A stretch of 64,000 nt of DNA from Skeletonema tropicum. Lineage: Eukaryota > Bacillariophyta > Thalassiosirophyceae > Thalassiosirales > Thalassiosiraceae. The stretch lies in assembly GCA_037178625.1 (NCBI GenBank), contig CM074143.1:682001-746000 (forward strand), read 5' to 3'. Below, piece by piece: positions 30,810 to 40,112 of the stretch (positions are counted from its first letter, which is position 1; each line of letters begins with the position of its first letter). The notes under the pieces were generated by a model. That model did no database searches. It saw only the letters and a list, made by a program, of their open reading frames with translations, and was not told where the DNA came from. The translations under genes were made by a program, and so were the position numbers.

Positions 30810-32069
30810 ATGGCCGACGAGACGGAGCAGCAGCTGCGGGAGAAAATTGCTTTGCAGAAGGCTTCAATCGCTCAACTTCCCTCACTAAGAAGTATAGTTG
30901 ATGAAACGGGTCTCACGTCGCCTGAGACCAAGGCAAGGGCACAACAAATCAAAGAGCTGTCGGACATTGAAGAGGAGCTAGAGCTACTCCTCGAATCTAG
31001 GCGGGTGGAGGCCGCTGTGAAGCTTCAGGACGAGCTGTATCCTCCTGAAAACTCTGGTGATTGCCCCATATGTCTTGAAACAATCAAATGCGTGAGTGGC
31101 ACGACAACAAATCGATTTTATTGTTGCGGCGGTTGGATATGTACTCAGTGCACCAAAGAGCGCAAGGCCAACTGTGAGAAAAAAGGATTTGATGTGATGT
31201 TCTTGAACAAATGTCCTCTTTGTCGGGAGAGATTTGTCATCGATGGTAAGGAAGCCGGAGCCATGGTGTTAGAGCATTCGAACAAAGGTAAGGCATGGGC
31301 GCAAGCTCTGATTGGGAAATGGTGCTTGAATAAAACCCAAGGTAAAAAGAACGGTCTTTCTTTCGATAACAACTATAGTTGGGAATTGATCAAACAGGCC
31401 GCAAATCAAGATGATCCGGATGCGTTGTTTTTGATCTCGAAGTATGATAAGAATGAAGAAATGAACAACACGCATTATTTGAAAAGGGCTGCAGATCTTG
31501 GACTCCAAGATGCACAACACAGTCTAGGGTTAGGGTTAGATGACGAAGAGAAATCTCTTCATTACATTACACTTGCGGCAAGCCAGGGCGATTCTGCATC
31601 GTGTGGTACATTGGGATCTTTCTTTATGAGTGCTGAATGTGGTCTGACGAAATCTTGGGTCCTTGCGAAACATTACACGGGAAAGGGCTTTGAAGCCGTT
31701 CATGCCATGCAAGCCGCATATGCCATGCACAAATTTTCATTAGCATCATTCGTTGTAGAATATCAGCGTTATGAAGGGATTGTGGACATTCCTGGGCATA
31801 GTCCCGTGCCAACGTTTTTGTTCTGGGGACGCAAAGCGGTGGAGGGAGGTTTGCCTTTGAAAACGAAAGATAAAGCGATTGAGAGCATATCAGAGATAGA
31901 GGAAGTGGCAAAGAGTCGCTGCGCAAACTGCTGGAAGGAGGCAGGATGCTCTTCATTCAAGCGATGTGTGCGGTGTTTAGGAGCTTGGTACTGTGGAAAG
32001 GAATGTGAAGTCCAACACTGGAAGGCTGGTCACAAGATAGACTGCGTCAGCATCGACAGAAACAAATGA
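30810..32069 (+). CDS. RING - Sel1-repeat - MYND protein
   Basis: A 419-residue protein with three modules. A coiled-coil-like N-terminus (to ~80) leads to a RING-type finger (C85, C88, C105/C106, C111, C114, C135, C138), with CPIC...CC...CTQC...CPLC. Next come Sel1/TPR-like repeats (~190-300; ANQDDPDALFLISKYD, AADLGLQDAQHSLG, AASQGDSASCGTLG). The C-terminal MYND finger (~372-412) is CANCWKEAGC...CVRCLGAWYCGKEC...HKIDC. The layout suggests a RING E3 ligase or scaffold that recruits partners through the repeats and MYND finger. It sits between the two sulfotransferase paralogues but is unrelated to them. Confidence 0.85.
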   Translation: MADETEQQLREKIALQKASIAQLPSLRSIVDETGLTSPETKARAQQIKELSDIEEELELLLESRRVEAAVKLQDELYPPENSGDCPICLETIKCVSGTTTNRFYCCGGWICTQCTKERKANCEKKGFDVMFLNKCPLCRERFVIDGKEAGAMVLEHSNKGKAWAQALIGKWCLNKTQGKKNGLSFDNNYSWELIKQAANQDDPDALFLISKYDKNEEMNNTHYLKRAADLGLQDAQHSLGLGLDDEEKSLHYITLAASQGDSASCGTLGSFFMSAECGLTKSWVLAKHYTGKGFEAVHAMQAAYAMHKFSLASFVVEYQRYEGIVDIPGHSPVPTFLFWGRKAVEGGLPLKTKDKAIESISEIEEVAKSRCANCWKEAGCSSFKRCVRCLGAWYCGKECEVQHWKAGHKIDCVSIDRNK

Positions 32070-32687
32070 CAATACAAATGATAGACTTCTTCAATACATC
32101 TACGATGATGATTCTTACTGAATTATACATGCCTCTTGCAATACATCGTTACTTATCTGCAAAATCATAAAAATGTAACAAGAAATTTTAAAGTACGTCT
32201 GGTGGGCCCACTCAGAGGTGACATTATCTTCTATGGTGAGTGATAACGAACATGTCCTGCAATAGCTATATATTTTCCAGATCGCACCAAATATAAGATC
32301 GATTTCGCCATGAAAATAACCTATTGGCTCTTTTGGAGCAGCCGAGTTGACGGGAATAATCACGTCTGAGTATGTGGTTTGTGTACATACAAGAATTTAG
32401 TCATATTTGACGACTTCTTCTTTGACTCAGAGAATACGAAGGGATGTGTTTATAACCATCAGTTATCATCAGCACCATCCATCAGAACAACAACAAGCCC
32501 CACCGTAGCCAATATCAATGAGATTGAGCTGTGTTCTAGAGACTTGAACTTCACAACCGCGGTCACACGCATTTTTTTGTAGACTCTTCCTGAGTTTCAA
32601 GCTTGCAGTCGCCATTCATCGCTACAAAACATGACTCTGGCTCAATCTGAATGTGCGTAACCAGTCACATGCTCAAGCGAATCCTTT
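32070..32687. other. Intergenic
   Basis: About 620 bp with no coding support; 3' flanks of two convergent genes. Confidence 0.4.
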
Positions 32688-34043
32688 TCAGCGCATTTCC
32701 CACGGACGAATCACGAGATTCAAAGAATCATCTTGCTTCCACGAGATTTTCTTCCCCTCCATCTGTTCCAAAGAACAATACAATCCGACATCATCGCAAA
32801 CCTTGGGCAATTTGAAGTTCAAACAGCAGTAATCCAACGCTAAAATACGACAAATCTTTCGCTGAGTAGCGTCTGAAACCTTGCTCACATCGAACCGTCT
32901 CGATTGATGCCGTCCATGTTTCATTTCACCATCTGGTATCGTGACACCTCTTTGACTTGCCACCTCTTGCCAATCCTTCTCGGCCTCTGATGCATTGTAT
33001 AGAGTACTGATTGGTAGAGGTTTCCCAGTCTCGTAAAGGAGATGGGTCGTTTGCATGTTCAAATGAACATCAAAGGGTTCGATCCCATCATAATCATGGA
33101 CGAATTGTTCAAAGCGTTTCAATAATCGTCCATCATCTATCGAGTCATAATCATCACACTTCAAGAACTCTCCGGTATCAAGCACGTCTTTCGGGCAATG
33201 CATCTTCCGAAAGTCATTGATATCCTTCATCCCTTCATACAAATAGGGATATTTGTCCACTTTGTACTTGACAGATTGGTAAAGCTGTCGTATATTGGGT
33301 TGCTTCCTAACTAGTTCGCCCTCCCCCATCCACGGCCCCATCCGAAAGTAGGCCTCATCGTAGGAGGAATAGAATCTTGTCAATGGTTCACGAATGAAGG
33401 ATATCATCGTATAATTGTGATTTGTAACGAGTTTCATCATGGTATCAAATGGAAGTCCGTAGTCTTTCCCCTCTAAATAATCAAACATGGCATGACGTGA
33501 CGTAGATGATGCCGACTTGGGGATATTATGATATATTATCTTGTGTTTATGTGAGATAGATGCTGTCACAAGGTGTTTTGTGGACATGATATGTGCTTTG
33601 TACTTTTTGGCATCGACGTAACACTGTTGGAGCGTCTGGGCACTGCTTAGCTGCAGCGTTCCTGGTTTGAATTTGAGACGACATCGGCCGTTGAGAAAAC
33701 CGTCATTGCAATCTGTTGGAAATGATAGCTCTCCGGTAAGATATTTTGTTATATTTTCCCCACTGTCCACATTTCCTTCTGGTTTGATATCTGTAGCGAC
33801 ATTCTTTTTGAGTTTCAATGCAAGTTCTGGAGAATGATCGGTTATTGTTGGGCGTATTGCTATCCCTTTGTCTGTCACCTCAATATGTACAGGTGAGTTG
33901 TTGAATACCACTTGATTTCCTACTATGAAATTAAAGATGAAGACTCCAACAATCAACACGAGCAACAATAATAGAATGACATCGCTTGAGTTGCGCCGGT
34001 AGGTGGCGGTGCCATTTTTTGTGACTCTTTGTGATGAGCGCAT
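32688..34043 (-). CDS. Carbohydrate sulfotransferase-like type II membrane protein, paralogue B
   Basis: A 451-residue paralogue of the 28.6-29.8 kb gene. The TM helix is near 25-43 (VILLLLLVLIVGVFIFNFIVG). The stem is longer and diverged. The catalytic motifs are IPKSASSTSRHAM and FIREPLTRFYSSY, with shared blocks MKDINDFR, RLLKRFEQFV, STLYNASEAEKDWQEVAS and MKHGRHQSRRFDVSKVS. Both copies are on the minus strand and separated by the RING/MYND gene, so the duplication either spanned or was later interrupted by that gene. Likely Golgi glycan sulfotransferase. Confidence 0.8.
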   Translation of the reverse strand: MRSSQRVTKNGTATYRRNSSDVILLLLLVLIVGVFIFNFIVGNQVVFNNSPVHIEVTDKGIAIRPTITDHSPELALKLKKNVATDIKPEGNVDSGENITKYLTGELSFPTDCNDGFLNGRCRLKFKPGTLQLSSAQTLQQCYVDAKKYKAHIMSTKHLVTASISHKHKIIYHNIPKSASSTSRHAMFDYLEGKDYGLPFDTMMKLVTNHNYTMISFIREPLTRFYSSYDEAYFRMGPWMGEGELVRKQPNIRQLYQSVKYKVDKYPYLYEGMKDINDFRKMHCPKDVLDTGEFLKCDDYDSIDDGRLLKRFEQFVHDYDGIEPFDVHLNMQTTHLLYETGKPLPISTLYNASEAEKDWQEVASQRGVTIPDGEMKHGRHQSRRFDVSKVSDATQRKICRILALDYCCLNFKLPKVCDDVGLYCSLEQMEGKKISWKQDDSLNLVIRPWEMR

Positions 34044-34605
34044 CTCTTATATATACAGTATTGTAGGCACGTAGAATGATTTCTTCTGTGACGACGGAAA
34101 GAAGATATCAATGGCTCAAACAGATTCCCATGAGCCTATCCTTCCGCCACATATCATGCTACTTATGCGATAAGCTGCTGTTCATGATCATGATCATTAT
34201 GATCATGACGGCATACATTGCATCTTGCATCGCGTTTCGTTTACACGATTTTTACCTTTCGACTTTGTGAGAAATTTTCAATCTTTGAGCCATTCAAATC
34301 TTTCGGTTTCTGTACATAGGAATTAGTACAGACTACCAATCACTTAACAATACTGTAAATAGGAATTAGTATCAGGATACCAATCACTTAACAGTACTCA
34401 GCCAAACATCGTCGCTGATAAAAGTACACCTGCGACCTACCTGATGGATGTTGCGTTGAATAATGAAGGCGATGGGGTTGATGTAGTACATGAACATGTT
34501 GCGTTGAATTATGTTGAAGTTGAATTGCTCTAAGGAGCTGATGTATCATAGTAGTGTGATTGAGTAACAGATGCAGCAAAGGTTAAAAAGTTAAGACACT
34601 TCAAA
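34044..34605. other. Intergenic with imperfect direct repeat
   Basis: Two adjacent imperfect copies of a ~55-60 bp unit lie at about 34313-34400. They share ATAGGAATTAGTA and ACCAATCACTTAACA. A palindrome-rich CATGATCATGATCATTATGA stretch is near 34182-34207. No gene. Confidence 0.5.
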
Positions 34606-36174
34606 ATGATCACCACGCTATCTGCCTTCCTCCTCACCAGCTTCTCCATAGCTGAGCTTGGAGATGGCTTCGGAATGTACGTCGACATGTTCCTCCTCGC
34701 GAAAGGATGGGGCGAAAAAAGTGTCGTGATATCAGGCATCTTTCGTGGTGTCATTGATCTACTACTCAAGTCAATTGTTGGCGATGTCATCGATAAGACG
34801 CATCATGATCGTCGTGTCTTCCTTGCCGTAGCAGCGTTGGTCATCGGATTGTCATCGCTGATGGTATACTTCGTCGATGGAGCGGATTTGTCCGATAAGG
34901 TCCTTGTTTATATTGTCCGATCGGTGGAATCAATTGCCCTGGCATTTCTAGGGCCTGCTTTTTCCGCCATTACATTGAGTGCTTTCGGCCCTGAGCTGTT
35001 TGATACAATGAATGTGAGACGCGAAATTGTTTCACACGTCGGTTCTATCTTTAGTGCTATATTGAGCGGAGCGATTGCGTGGCTCTTCTATCCTAGCATT
35101 GAGGCAGTATTCATTTTACCGATAACGTTTGCTTCGAGTGCTATTTTCTTCTCGCGGTTTATACCACGTGGTGATCCTTTGATGGGGAGAGGATTTCACC
35201 TTCAAACAGAGAAGCGAGATGAACAGAATTGCGTGATTGATACGCATGCGGACGAGGCGGAACCTGAGGCAAGCTCCTATTGGGAGGTGTTCTCAGATAA
35301 GCGCATTATGGGCTTGGTAGCCGCAGATGTGTTTCACGTTATTGCCGAGGCTAATGTCGGGCTTATCTTCAATGCGGCTTTGGCTGGTGTGGGTAGCTGG
35401 GCGGATGATGGGAACGAAGGTTACGATGACAATTCTGGTAGTGACGATGATGCCATCATGGCTCGGTCAGCCATACCACTCTTGGCCGCAGCAAGCTCAA
35501 TGGCACAGATTGTAATGGTCATAGGTACTTGGGCAGTAGGTTATCTCACTGCTCAAGGCTGGGGTCGCAAGCCATTTTACATAGCACACTTGAGTGTCCA
35601 CCCAATACGTGTACTTCTAATTCTCCTATGCATGTGGACAAACGCGGGTAAAGGATGGCTTGCATCCACTGAACTAATAGGTGGGTTGACCGGAGCCATG
35701 GGGATTGTAAATGTGTTCATGAGGGCTGATATTGTCTTTGGAAGTGGACGTTTCAATGTTGTCGACGGATACATGGCCACCATAAGAGGACTGGCCGCAG
35801 TGTCAAGCCAATATATCGGCGCAGTCATACTGGAAGGTCAAGGTCCTTTTGTTGCACTGAGTATATCGTTTGTAATCGCTGTGATTCCGCCCATCATTGG
35901 ATATCTATTCGTACCCGAGACTCTTGGTATGCGGCAAATAGATTTCAAAGAAGAAAAAAGGGAGGAGAAGTTTCTACAAGCACAATCCAAGCTTGGAATT
36001 GATGAAGGAGGCGAAAGCAAGTACATTGAAATAGGCTCATCCGGCTCTACAAACAGCATAGTGACTACAACAGCCAGTACAGGCACTGCCGACTCGCCCG
36101 GTTCTCATGATTCTTGTCAAGATAAGCATATCAATCTTGCGCCATGTGCATCGGATAGAAATAATGTAGTCTGA
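34606..36174 (+). CDS. MFS-type transporter
   Basis: A 522-residue protein with about ten to twelve hydrophobic segments. The first half has helices from LTSFSIAELGDGFGMYVDMFLL on, with the loop GDVIDKTHHDRRV resembling the MFS signature between TM2 and TM3. A central cytosolic loop (~195-235) follows, then a second set of helices including the loop GWGRKPFYIAHL. The C-terminal tail is Ser/Thr-rich and polar. The substrate cannot be told from the sequence. Intronless; the layout resembles single-exon transporters often shared with bacteria or fungi, but transfer is not shown here. Confidence 0.65.
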   Translation: MITTLSAFLLTSFSIAELGDGFGMYVDMFLLAKGWGEKSVVISGIFRGVIDLLLKSIVGDVIDKTHHDRRVFLAVAALVIGLSSLMVYFVDGADLSDKVLVYIVRSVESIALAFLGPAFSAITLSAFGPELFDTMNVRREIVSHVGSIFSAILSGAIAWLFYPSIEAVFILPITFASSAIFFSRFIPRGDPLMGRGFHLQTEKRDEQNCVIDTHADEAEPEASSYWEVFSDKRIMGLVAADVFHVIAEANVGLIFNAALAGVGSWADDGNEGYDDNSGSDDDAIMARSAIPLLAAASSMAQIVMVIGTWAVGYLTAQGWGRKPFYIAHLSVHPIRVLLILLCMWTNAGKGWLASTELIGGLTGAMGIVNVFMRADIVFGSGRFNVVDGYMATIRGLAAVSSQYIGAVILEGQGPFVALSISFVIAVIPPIIGYLFVPETLGMRQIDFKEEKREEKFLQAQSKLGIDEGGESKYIEIGSSGSTNSIVTTTASTGTADSPGSHDSCQDKHINLAPCASDRNNVV

Positions 36175-36406
36175 GAAACTAACGAAGTAGGAGTCCTAAC
36201 CTATTTTGAAACGAAGATCAACAATACGCGAAGTTGGTCAACGCTCAATAATAGAGAATATATGTGCACAGCAGGTAACATCTAAAGAATTATTACTCGG
36301 AAGAATTTAAACAACAGCGAAAAAAACTTCTCATACCTTTAGATACTTACAAATAAAGCTTATTACAATACATTACTAATTGAAACCTAGATAACACCCT
36401 CAAAAC

Positions 36407-37570
36407 TTATACGAAAAGGAATGCTCCAACCAAGGCAACTACCCCCAGAGCGGTTGATGAGATCACTGTTCGGTAAGAGGCGCTGAAAATGTATTGACCA
36501 GCAGCGACCTGACCAGGGCTCCTTCCAGCATAACCAGTAGCTTCGTAAATATCCAAGTTGATGTCTTTCGGAAGAGGTCCATCTGGAGTAACGGCAGTCG
36601 AAATATCAAAATCATTCAGGGTTGGGTAGAGGTTTGAATCCCAAGTCTCTTCAAAGTAGCACATCCTGGTCGCAGCAGCCTTCTCTTCCGGGGTCAAGTC
36701 AGCCCAGTATTTAGATTCAGATAGAGGAGGCGATTGCATATCGTTCGTCCAGGCATCTTCAGTCCAGCCCAATGTCTCAACGGCAACCAACAGATCGGCG
36801 TGGAACGAGCTCCAGTAGTAGGCCTGGTAGTGGTTCAAAAAACAGTCCCAGTTATGAGTGTAAAAGCCAAGTTCCATGGCACCCTCTCGGGTCTTCGAGT
36901 CCAAGTTAAGGAAGGTGTTCTTCTCGGCAACATGTGTTCCAAGATTGTTCCACAATTCTTCCGTATAGTTCATCATTCCAATAGCAGTATTCTGCATAGA
37001 AAGGCTCAACTCATCCCATGGTCGGTACCTGAATTCTGGAAAATTGAATGGAAAGTAACTATCATTGGGGTTCATGTCAACATTGTCCCAATTCATCTTG
37101 AAGTAGCACAAGGAGTTAGCAGCCCTCTTTTCGTCATCTGAGAGCTGATCCCACCACTTGCCCTCAGTGGAAGGATGCTTCCCCTCTCCTTCCCAGGACT
37201 CTTGACTCCATCCAAGACGCATGTACTGCGATGCCTTGTTGTTGGCAACAAGTTCGGCCCAGTAGGCGCTACTGTAGTGGTCGATGAAGCAATTCCATGA
37301 CTCCTTGGTAAACCCGATCTGTGTAGCACCAATCTGCTGGTCTGTAGTTAGGTAATCCCATCCCTTACGTTCTACATCTGCAAGTCCAAGTGCGTTCCAT
37401 GTAACTGCAGTGTAGTCGAGTTGTTCGATGGCGGTCTTTTGTTGCATACGGTTGAGTTTGCTGAATTCTTCGTATCGGAAGTCAGGCTTGTCGACTGGGA
37501 AGATGTCTTCTCTGGCCAATGCACCAGTGATGAGAGCTGAGATGGCAGCTGTGTATTGCGCGGATGGCAT
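36407..37570 (-). CDS. Tandem-duplicated Trp-rich surface protein
   Basis: A 387-residue protein with a possible signal peptide (MPSAQYTAAISALITGALA). It has two internal copies of a ~135-residue domain at about 30-163 and 179-312. Each copy has FRY..., Q.TAI..., YT...WN.LG, GA...GF...W.CF..HY..YYW, LGW...W, W..L..EEK.AA...CYF...WD. A C-terminal hydrophobic helix (~363-386), with nothing after it, suggests tail anchoring or a GPI signal. I do not recognise the domain; the conserved Trp/Tyr and single Cys pairs suggest a compact extracellular fold. Confidence 0.75.
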   Translation of the reverse strand: MPSAQYTAAISALITGALAREDIFPVDKPDFRYEEFSKLNRMQQKTAIEQLDYTAVTWNALGLADVERKGWDYLTTDQQIGATQIGFTKESWNCFIDHYSSAYWAELVANNKASQYMRLGWSQESWEGEGKHPSTEGKWWDQLSDDEKRAANSLCYFKMNWDNVDMNPNDSYFPFNFPEFRYRPWDELSLSMQNTAIGMMNYTEELWNNLGTHVAEKNTFLNLDSKTREGAMELGFYTHNWDCFLNHYQAYYWSSFHADLLVAVETLGWTEDAWTNDMQSPPLSESKYWADLTPEEKAAATRMCYFEETWDSNLYPTLNDFDISTAVTPDGPLPKDINLDIYEATGYAGRSPGQVAAGQYIFSASYRTVISSTALGVVALVGAFLFV

Positions 37571-38002
37571 GATGATTGTGGATTAAGTAAGAAGGTAGAT
37601 CCGAAGTATGATTTATGAGCAGCAGCAGAGTATTGTACACCAAGAGCAATAGAGATATTGAAACAACGGAGAACGGAGTGATAGTTGGGGCCTCTTTGTT
37701 TGCTTGAACGAACACTCTCATTCCGTTCATCTGGAATCCTTTCGTGTTAAATAATGCTTAGTACTGAGTCCTACGCATGTACAAAAAGTGGGCGCCCCCA
37801 AAAGAGATCCTTCCTCTTCTCCTTTTCTCTCTTCTCCGCCTTTGATGACAAGAAAGGGGGCTAACCCCCTATTTGACGCCCTAAAATAGCTGACAACAAC
37901 ACGCACGCGAAAGATTCCTTCGACCATGTTGACAGCAAAGCATCAAGAAGCCAGTAGCACCATACTAGACCTTTGATCTCTATCAATTCAATCTCTTCCA
38001 TC
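37571..38002. other. Divergent intergenic region
   Basis: A 432-bp promoter gap between head-to-head genes. No gene. Confidence 0.4.
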
Positions 38003-38371
38003 ATGTACAAGCTTACAACCCTCATCGCTCTCCTCTCCGCCACCTCCACATCGGCCTTTGTCGCCCCAACCACACCAGCTCAGACAACAACCCAACTTTC
38101 CGCTTCCAAAAATAATGTCAACCTCGAAAAGATAGGCAACGCCGCTACCATCACAGCAGCATCCGTCCTTGCCACACCATTCGCAGCAATCGCAGCAGAT
38201 GTGGCAGATGATTATGAATATGGAGCAGTCAACGCACCTGGTGGATTGGGATTGGCTGCCGGTCTTGGAGTGTTGGCAATTTTGACTGCGGCGGTTCCCG
38301 TGTTGTTGGCTCCTGGTGAAGATGCGTTTAATGAAATGAAGGAGAAGGATGCGGACAAGTGGAGAAAATAA
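38003..38371 (+). CDS. Small thylakoid membrane protein precursor, possibly a PSII small subunit
   Basis: The start at 38003 (MYKLTTLIALLSATSTSAFVAP) begins exactly at the signal peptide; an upstream in-frame ATG at 37973 adds ten unneeded residues. The 122-residue precursor has the AFVAP plastid motif. A second, thylakoid-type signal follows (ITAASVLATPFAAIAA, cleavage after AxA). The short mature part is DVADDYEYGAVNAPGG, one TM helix (LGLAAGLGVLAILTAAVPVLL) and a charged end. Tripartite targeting plus a single-helix mature protein is typical of nuclear-encoded low-mass photosystem subunits. The exact subunit (for example a Psb34-like protein) is a guess. Confidence 0.65.
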   Translation: MYKLTTLIALLSATSTSAFVAPTTPAQTTTQLSASKNNVNLEKIGNAATITAASVLATPFAAIAADVADDYEYGAVNAPGGLGLAAGLGVLAILTAAVPVLLAPGEDAFNEMKEKDADKWRK

Positions 38372-38840
38372 GTGGAGAGAGAATATCACTGATACTTTTT
38401 CATGATTTTTGCTTACTGGTCTGGGGGGAGGGGTTTATGAGAACACCACATACATCATGTCCTTGTCGAACAGCTTGGGGAAAACCATCAACATGATAGT
38501 CATGATTTTTTATTATGCCGAGGAAAGAGTTGAGCTCGACAAGAGCTTGGGCAGAGGTCACTTGGGGAAAAAGATAGGCTTCACTTAATGAAGTTCGTCA
38601 ATGGTTAAATTAACAGCCTTTCAAACCTGATATAACTTCTTTGAAGCCAAATGGTATGACTCACTTCACATTTCTACAAGATATCTTTTTGAAGCTATAC
38701 AAGAGTATTGTACTTCTGGTTCATTTCTCAATTCATTACTAATCATTATTTATATATTTGAACAAAACAGCGCAAATATTACACAGCTTTCAACAGCCCG
38801 ATACAAAAGATTCTCAAACTCAAAGCTCTCTCACTATCTC
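38372..38840. other. Convergent intergenic region
   Basis: No gene. A plus-strand open frame over 38758-39138 runs antisense to the next gene and has no independent support. Confidence 0.4.
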
Positions 38841-39638
38841 TCAAACCCGTAACTCCAACGCAGATGTGATAGCATTATCCACAGTCAAATTACATGGCCA
38901 TTCACATATAATCGTCTCTCCAGTAAGCTTCAATCCATCAGACGAGTCCACGTCTTTTCTTGGAGATAACGGAGGTGTGATAAGCGGTGTCGGTGTGAGT
39001 AACGCGACATTAAGAAGAGGACTGTTGGCATCTGCCGATGAGTCATCATCTTCATCACTGCTACTTGGGATGAATATCTTGAGATTATTTCCTAGACTAC
39101 TTTGCCAAGAAGATATACTTGATCGTGGTGATGGGTAGTTGTTGAAGGTGGATGATGGCAATGCCATCATGTTGAGGATACCTTCACAGCACGGGCAGCA
39201 GTCACCACCATCCTCCGAGGAAGATGCAGGTGGCATGTACAGTTCTTCGCAGAGACGACGATCGGATCCAGCAAACGGTGAAGCAGGTCGAGTAATCTTG
39301 ACGTTATTCTCTTGGTGGTTTGGTGGAGATGATGGCTTCTTGATATCTTGTTGAGAAGGCTGGTTAGACGCCGAAGTCGAAGCTGCCGCTACAGAAGTCG
39401 TCGTAGTAGTAATGATGGTATAATCAAAATCCCCATCTTCTCCTATAGACAAGACAAACTCTACGTCTTCCTCCTCTTCCTCCTCAGTAGTGTCATCAAG
39501 TTCCTCCTCATCATCTTCCGTGAGAACTTCAACGTGGTCATCAAAACGAACCCGTTGCTTCTTTAGTCTTGTGTCGTCTTCGCTGAAAAGCTCGGAGATG
39601 AGACGCTTCTCTTTCGTGGTTTGTGCGATGGTTGGCAT
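38841..39638 (-). CDS. Acidic protein with PP1-docking (RVxF) motif
   Basis: A 265-residue, probably disordered protein. Near the N-terminus KKQRVRFDDHVEVL is a textbook RVxF docking motif for protein phosphatase 1, with basic residues before and acidic residues after. An acidic run (TEEEEEEDVEF), Ser/Pro-rich segments and a SSSDEDDDSS stretch follow, with a small CCPCCEG cluster near 147-153. Candidate role: PP1 regulatory subunit or substrate. No domain fold is recognised, so the call rests on one short motif. Confidence 0.5.
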   Translation of the reverse strand: MPTIAQTTKEKRLISELFSEDDTRLKKQRVRFDDHVEVLTEDDEEELDDTTEEEEEEDVEFVLSIGEDGDFDYTIITTTTTSVAAASTSASNQPSQQDIKKPSSPPNHQENNVKITRPASPFAGSDRRLCEELYMPPASSSEDGGDCCPCCEGILNMMALPSSTFNNYPSPRSSISSWQSSLGNNLKIFIPSSSDEDDDSSADANSPLLNVALLTPTPLITPPLSPRKDVDSSDGLKLTGETIICEWPCNLTVDNAITSALELRV

Positions 39639-39929
39639 GGTTGTAGATTCTAATTTTCATATCTTTTATGGGATGGGATAGAGTTCTACTGTGCATGTAG
39701 CTGATCTATCTTGCCAATGCGATGAAAGTACTTACTTTCTGCTGTGCAGTTCTTCCACAGGGACTTCAGCGTTGATTGATGTGTTCTTGAAGTTTTGGTG
39801 CGTGTGAAAGCTGTGCGGTGATTGGTGATGTGTGCGTGTGCGTGAGCGTGCGTGTCTGAGAGGTCGGGAAGGTGAAGTTGCAAGCTGCCGTCGAGCCTGT
39901 GACCAGCTGTGATGGACTGCAAATTGGCG
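39639..39929. other. Intergenic
   Basis: Upstream region of the acidic protein with a TGTGCGTGTGCGTGAGCGTGCGTG-like repeat tract near 39828-39850. No gene. Confidence 0.4.
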
Positions 39930-40112
39930 AGGTGCACCAACCCGACATTTGTGTGAACGGAAGCTAAATAAACAGAGTATGTTAAGTAAACAAGAGAGTT
40001 TAAATACAATTATAATTTTGTTACTTTTATACATACTTTATTCAGAAAACCCTGTATTTATAGAAAACCCTGTGTTTAGTCCGCTTCACACAAATGCCGG
40101 GTTGGTGCCTGT
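39930..40112. repeat. Inverted repeat pair (MITE-like)
   Basis: GCACCAACCCGACATTTGTG (from about 39932, continuing TGAA) recurs in inverted orientation at about 40084-40110 with one mismatch. AT-rich DNA lies between the arms and includes an 18-bp tandem duplication, AGAAAACCCTGTxTTTA, at about 40044-40079. No coding sequence. It may be a small inverted-repeat element. Confidence 0.6.

Noticed and set aside
33070..33100. GGTTCGATCCC, resembling a tRNA B box
   Set aside because: It is within the sulfotransferase coding sequence and no A box or cloverleaf can be drawn around it.
38758..39138. Plus-strand frame of 126 codons
   Set aside because: It overlaps the acidic protein gene in antisense and is Ser/Leu-rich as expected for a shadow frame.
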